Shown: in pieces, positions 39,773 through 43,260 of the stretch
How positions within the stretch are numbered: the first letter of the stretch is position 1
How the letters are laid out: the number at the start of each line of letters is the position of its first letter
From: Betaproteobacteria bacterium
GTDB taxonomy: Bacteria; Pseudomonadota; Gammaproteobacteria; Burkholderiales; Casimicrobiaceae
Length of the DNA: 43,260 bases
Direction: 5' to 3'
NCBI GenBank assembly: GCA_004293675.1
Contig: READ01000037.1
Coordinates: 1 to 43,260 of the forward strand
Position numbers and translations under genes: made by a program
Notes under the pieces: generated by a model
Seen by the model: the letters and a program-made list of their open reading frames with translations, nothing else
What the model was told of the DNA's origin: nothing
The model's database searches: none

Positions 39773-41524
39773 ATGCCGACCGAGTTTTCAACCTACGACA
39801 CGCAACCCTGGAAAGCCGCATACGGCACGGCCATCGCCAAGGATTTACCGGCAGCAAGGTATCGCAGCCTAGCTGATCTGGTCACGCAAGCCTGCAGCCG
39901 CTATGCCAAGAAAAAGGCGTTCACTGCGGTAGTGCCCAACGGCATGAACGGCACGATTACCTACGAGCAGCTGGGAAATCTCTCAGACGCGTTCGCGGTT
40001 TACCTCCGAGATGTCTGCGGGCTCAAGGCCGGAGATCGGGTCGCGGTACAGCTACCCAACGGACTAGCCTATCCGGTCGTTGCCTTCGGCGTGTTTAAGG
40101 CTGGCTGTGTATTGGTCAACACCAATCCGCTCTACACGCCGAGCGAAATGGCGCACCAGTTTAAGGACTCGGGCGCGAGGGTGTTGGTGATCGTCGACAT
40201 GTTCGTCGATAAGCTCGCAGAGGTACTACCAAAGACGAATATTGAGCGCGTGGTACTGGCTGGTGTGTCGGAAATGTTCCCGGCAGTGCCCAATTACATC
40301 GTTCGCGGTGTGCAGAAGGTTTGGAGCAAAGTGCTGCCACCGGTTCCAACGCTGAGCGTTCCCATTGAGCGACTCAAAGCGGCGCTGCAATCGGGTGCAG
40401 CCGGCAATTCCGCCGGCAAGGTTGCTACTTGGACCCAAGCCATTTCGCCCAGCGACATCGTTGCTTTGCAGTACACCGGTGGCACCACGGGCGTGAGCAA
40501 AGGTGCCATGCTCACCCACGCCAACATGCTCGCCAACATCGATCAAGTGTTGGCCATGGGCAAATCACACATGAAGGAGGATGAGTGCGTGTTAACAGCG
40601 CTGCCGCTGTATCACATCTTCGCGTTCACGGCTAACCTGCTGTGCTTCATGGATATTGGCGGCCGCAACATCCTGATCCCGAGCCCACGCCCTGTACAAA
40701 ACTTACAGCGCGCGATTGAGAATTACCCCATCACTTGGATCACCGGCGTTAACACTTTGTTTAACGGCTTGATGAACGAGGAGTGGTTTAGCGCCTTTCC
40801 GCCAAAGCATCTCAAAGCCGCGATCGCGGGCGGCACCGCGTTGCACCACGCGGTGGCTGAGCGCTGGCAGAAAATGACTGGCACGCGAATCGCTGAGGGC
40901 TTCGGGCTGACCGAATGCTCACCTTGCGTTAGCTTCAACCCGCTTAGCGGCACGGCAAAGGCCGATAGCATCGGGATTCCTGTGCCGGGCACCGAAGTGC
41001 GCTTGGTTGACGATGCGGGCGCAGCGGTGGCACAAGGTGAGCCGGGCGAATTGATCGTCCGTGGCCCACAGAACATGCTGGGCTACTGGCAACGTCCCGA
41101 CGAAACCGCAGCGATTATCAGAGACGGTTGGCTCTACACAGGCGACGTGGCGGTGATGGACGCACAGGGCTATTTCAAGATCGTGGACCGCAAAAAGGAC
41201 TTGGTCTTGGTGTCCGGCTTCAATGTGTACCCCAACGAAATCGAGGACGCACTAGCCAAGATGGACGCGGTGCTCGAGGCCGCGGTGGTGGGCGTGCCCG
41301 ATAACAAGTCCGGTGAAGCGGTGCGCGCTTACGTTGTGAAGAACCCAGACTTTGTGGGCGAGTTAACCAAAGATGCTGTGCTCGCGCACTGCAAAAAATA
41401 CTTGACCGACTACAAGATTCCCAAGTCAATCGTGTTCCGCGATGAGCTTCCCAAGAGCCCGGTTGGAAAGATCCTTCGTAAGGATCTCAAGCAAGAAGTC
41501 AAAGCTGAATTCAATAAGAAATAA
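39773..41524 (+). CDS. fadD: Long-chain fatty-acid--CoA ligase (FadD-type)
   Basis: This 583-residue adenylate-forming enzyme activates fatty acids to acyl-CoA with ATP. Core motifs are ALQYTGGTTGVSKGAMLTH near residue 223 (P-loop), the A5 motif AEGFGLTECSP near residue 372, DGWLYTGDVAVMD near residue 455 and DRKKDLVLVSGFNVYPNEIEDAL near residue 475. The catalytic lysine is in KSPVGKILRKDL near the C-terminus. A strong AGGAGGG eight bases ahead of the ATG at 39773 sets the start; the open frame runs 49 codons further upstream without family similarity. The symporter gene follows 12 bases after the stop, so the two form an operon. Confidence 0.95.
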   Translation: MPTEFSTYDTQPWKAAYGTAIAKDLPAARYRSLADLVTQACSRYAKKKAFTAVVPNGMNGTITYEQLGNLSDAFAVYLRDVCGLKAGDRVAVQLPNGLAYPVVAFGVFKAGCVLVNTNPLYTPSEMAHQFKDSGARVLVIVDMFVDKLAEVLPKTNIERVVLAGVSEMFPAVPNYIVRGVQKVWSKVLPPVPTLSVPIERLKAALQSGAAGNSAGKVATWTQAISPSDIVALQYTGGTTGVSKGAMLTHANMLANIDQVLAMGKSHMKEDECVLTALPLYHIFAFTANLLCFMDIGGRNILIPSPRPVQNLQRAIENYPITWITGVNTLFNGLMNEEWFSAFPPKHLKAAIAGGTALHHAVAERWQKMTGTRIAEGFGLTECSPCVSFNPLSGTAKADSIGIPVPGTEVRLVDDAGAAVAQGEPGELIVRGPQNMLGYWQRPDETAAIIRDGWLYTGDVAVMDAQGYFKIVDRKKDLVLVSGFNVYPNEIEDALAKMDAVLEAAVVGVPDNKSGEAVRAYVVKNPDFVGELTKDAVLAHCKKYLTDYKIPKSIVFRDELPKSPVGKILRKDLKQEVKAEFNKK

Positions 41525-41536
41525 CGGAGGCACACC

Positions 41537-42448
41537 ATGTTGACCGAACTCGAAATAAAACTGCTGGGCGTAATGATGATGGTCATCATGCTCGGCATGG
41601 GCGCATCGCTGACGTTCCGCGACTTTATGATTGCGTTTAAGAAGCCTAAGGGCGTGATCGTGGGCATCATTTGCCAATACGGCGTGATGCCGTTCTTGGG
41701 CTACTTGTTGGCCGTGCTCTTGGGGCTGCCGCCCGCGCTGGCGGTTGGTTTGATCTTGATGGGCTGTATGCCCGGTGGCACAACGTCAAACATCTTTACT
41801 TACTTCAGCAAAGGCGCGTTGGCACTGTCGATCATGATGACCAGCGTGTCGACTTTGGTCGCGGTCGTAGCGGTGCCGTTTTTGATCGCGTTCTACAGCA
41901 AAGCCGCTGGCGTAACGGGTGAGTTTGCAATCCCTGCGGCCAACGTTGCACAGGTGCTCGTAGTGCTTTTGGTGCCTACGATCATCGGCATGTTCATTCG
42001 AAAGTCCAATCCCAACGTTGGCGCAACGATTGAGCTGATCGGCTCGATGCTCGGCATTTTCGTGATCCTGTTCTTGATCGTTTCGTGGGTGCCGCGGAAC
42101 TATCAATTGCTGCTGTCCACACCGTGGCCAGTGTTTGTCGCCAGCATCGCGCTGGGCTTAGTCGGGATGCTCTTGGGCTACTGGTTGGCTAGGTTGCTCA
42201 AGCAGGACTCGAATCGCTCGCGAACCATCAGCCTTGAGACCGGCATTCAAAACGGTCCGCTCGCTGTATTGATCGTCACACTCACCTTCAAAGACCAGCT
42301 CCAGCAGCAAGTGCTGCTGATTCCAGTGCTGTACAGCCTGTTCATCGTGTTGACTAGCTCGGCGATCACCCTCTGGTACCGCAAAACTGCGACCCGCGAG
42401 GCGCTGGCGCGCGATGCGGCCAAGGTTGGTTCAGCGGCCGCCGCGTAA
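41537..42448 (+). CDS. Bile acid:sodium symporter (BASS) family transporter
   Basis: This 303-residue inner-membrane protein has about nine or ten hydrophobic segments. GMGASLTFRDFMIAFKKPKGVIVGIICQYGVMPFLGY and LMGCMPGGTTSNIFTYFSKGALALSIMMTSVSTLVA carry the SBF/BASS signatures, including the GG(T)xSN motif of the sodium-binding crossover region. ETGIQNGPLAVLIV near residue 235 is the second family motif. GGAGG six bases upstream fixes the start. Coupling to the preceding FadD-type ligase suggests import of an organic acid, such as a bile-acid side chain, keto acid or fatty-acid-like molecule, followed by CoA activation. The substrate itself is inferred only from this pairing. Confidence 0.93.
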   Translation: MLTELEIKLLGVMMMVIMLGMGASLTFRDFMIAFKKPKGVIVGIICQYGVMPFLGYLLAVLLGLPPALAVGLILMGCMPGGTTSNIFTYFSKGALALSIMMTSVSTLVAVVAVPFLIAFYSKAAGVTGEFAIPAANVAQVLVVLLVPTIIGMFIRKSNPNVGATIELIGSMLGIFVILFLIVSWVPRNYQLLLSTPWPVFVASIALGLVGMLLGYWLARLLKQDSNRSRTISLETGIQNGPLAVLIVTLTFKDQLQQQVLLIPVLYSLFIVLTSSAITLWYRKTATREALARDAAKVGSAAAA

Positions 42449-42790
42449 AAGTGTGCGCGCTGCTCAAGGCCTCGGCGCGGCGCGTCGGGGCGGGCACAAT
42501 GAAGTCCTTGTAGTACGCATCACACCGTCAATAGTATTGGGCTTGAATACTGCCCAGCATCACCGGATCTGTTCAGCGTCTGCTTGGTGGCGGACTCCTG
42601 ATGCCGCCGGCCAATGGAATGGCCGAAATGTCCACGATGTTCGTTACGGCACGCGCCTATGAGTGGCTCCGCTGTCCCTTAAATAAACGAAGCATCTGAT
42701 TCGCCTTTCCTGCCAGCGACAAGTTTGAACAGCATTGGCCTAAAGCGTTGCCGAAATAATCAGGCGCAATGACCGGCGCAATGACCGGCG
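42449..42790. other. Intergenic stretch between convergent genes
   Basis: These 342 bases show no supported gene. They contain a small hairpin (CGGCCA 42608-42613 and TGGCCG 42620-42625) and a tandem pair of a 12-base unit gcaatgaccggc just before the stop codon of the dockerin-like gene. No clear terminator with a T-run was found for either convergent gene. Confidence 0.55.
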
Positions 42791-43174
42791 TTAAGGCAAC
42801 AGCGCAAGTATGCGCGACTCGATGGTGTCGGGCGACACACTGGTGATACCCTGAGTCAAACCGCTGCCACGGTAGCCCAAGAGATAGCGCAGAATTAGCA
42901 AACCATCGCTCTCAGGACGCGTTGGTAGAGTGCCGTCAACGTCGAGTTTGCCTGTATCGCGAAGCACTGCGAGCTGCGCTTCAATTTCACAGTCGGTACG
43001 GAGCGAACTCTGGCTCTTTACGCCGCGCGTCAACGCCGGCCCGGTAGCGCCCAGCAAATAGCGCATCACCATCATCCCGTCCGTGAGCGCGTCATACTTA
43101 GTTGTGGTCGCACTGCTATCGATGTCAAGGTCATTGCGCAGCGATAAATTGGAAACAAAGGGTGATCCTGTCAA
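42791..43174 (-). pseudogene. Orphan dockerin-like double module, 5' end missing
   Basis: This is a 127-codon frame with two dockerin-like repeats, LDIDSSATTTKYDALTDGMMVMRYLLGATG and KLDVDGTLPTRPESDGLLILRYLLGYRG, followed by ESRILALLP and a stop. The layout equals the C-terminal module of the sugar dehydrogenase (which ends NTLNGLLP). So this is probably the C-terminus of a larger secreted protein. There is no signal peptide, and the only start is a TTG. Upstream, the frame closes at a TAA inside the 97-bp inverted repeat, which begins at 43162. The repeat junction has therefore cut the gene, either in nature or by assembly. Confidence 0.75.
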
Positions 43175-43258
43175 CCTTCCATTGAGTGTTTAAGCCACGC
43201 GATTTCAGCGGCGTGGTGACACTGTTTGGGGTTCGTGTGCAACGTTGGTTTTAACAAC
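43162..43258 (-). repeat. Right arm of 97-bp terminal inverted repeat
   Basis: This is an exact inverted copy of bases 1-97. Its inner edge falls inside the 5' end of the orphan dockerin-like frame, so it replaces whatever coded for the N-terminal part of that protein. Two further bases (ga) follow before the window ends. Confidence 0.95.
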
Positions 43259-43260
43259 GA

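Noticed and set aside
42414-42662. 82-codon open frame after the BASS gene
   Set aside because: It begins inside the transporter gene in another frame and shows no domain or ribosome-binding site.

Overview
The window is 43,260 bases of fairly GC-rich DNA with dense bacterial gene packing. The gene content suggests a free-living, aerobic, heterotrophic Betaproteobacterium or a relative (beta-oxidation sets, TonB receptor, PQQ-type sugar dehydrogenase, YchJ and PhoH/PIN proteins, many short palindromic repeats). This is inferred from protein families only: there is no rRNA or other phylogenetic marker here, and I see no tRNA or CRISPR array.

Layout. (1) 148-6237, mostly + strand: small housekeeping genes (GNAT acetyltransferase, DUF924 protein, LOG-like Rossmann protein, histidine phosphatase, HIT hydrolase), two secreted proteins of unknown function, and a decayed HIT/YchJ gene pair (about 2400-3125) that mirrors the intact HIT/YchJ pair at 5785-6947. 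(2) 6477-17749, - strand: fatty-acid or alicyclic acyl-CoA degradation genes. They comprise two SDR dehydrogenases, a CurA-type reductase, an acyl-CoA dehydrogenase, a thiolase, an M20 peptidase and a fused enoyl-CoA hydratase/3-hydroxyacyl-CoA dehydrogenase. Two tandem copies of a GIY-YIG nuclease gene framed by palindromic repeats interrupt the block. The acyl-CoA dehydrogenase itself carries an in-frame palindromic insertion. (3) 17916-24264, - strand: an oligosaccharide-use locus (TetR regulator, TonB receptor, GPH-type sugar symporter, GH3 glycosidase). (4) 24415-25863: a PIN-PhoH ATPase. (5) 26439-36815, + strand: four large secreted proteins, each with a dockerin-like double EF-hand module. 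They are a glucose/sorbosone-type (PQQ) dehydrogenase, a GH9 endoglucanase with a CBM3-like tail, a right-handed beta-helix protein, and a 1010-residue protein with a haem c motif and a C-terminal Fn3-like domain. (6) 36975-42448: a LysR regulator divergent from an isocitrate dehydrogenase, then a FadD-type CoA ligase with a bile-acid/sodium symporter family protein. (7) 42791-43174: an orphan dockerin-like module with no signal peptide. It ends at a 97-bp perfect inverted copy of the left end of the window.

The most interesting content is region 5. A cellulase, a sugar-oxidising enzyme, a candidate c-type cytochrome and a beta-helix protein share the same module, which suggests a secreted hydrolytic plus oxidative polysaccharide system held together by a common tag. 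No cohesin partner lies in the window. In the three proteins with the module at the N-terminus, cysteines bracket it, which I do not recognise from classical dockerins. The second theme is repeat biology: a GIY-YIG gene amplified together with a 33-bp palindrome, palindromes that become coding sequence, a 197-bp MITE-like element and a 120-bp AT-rich foldback.
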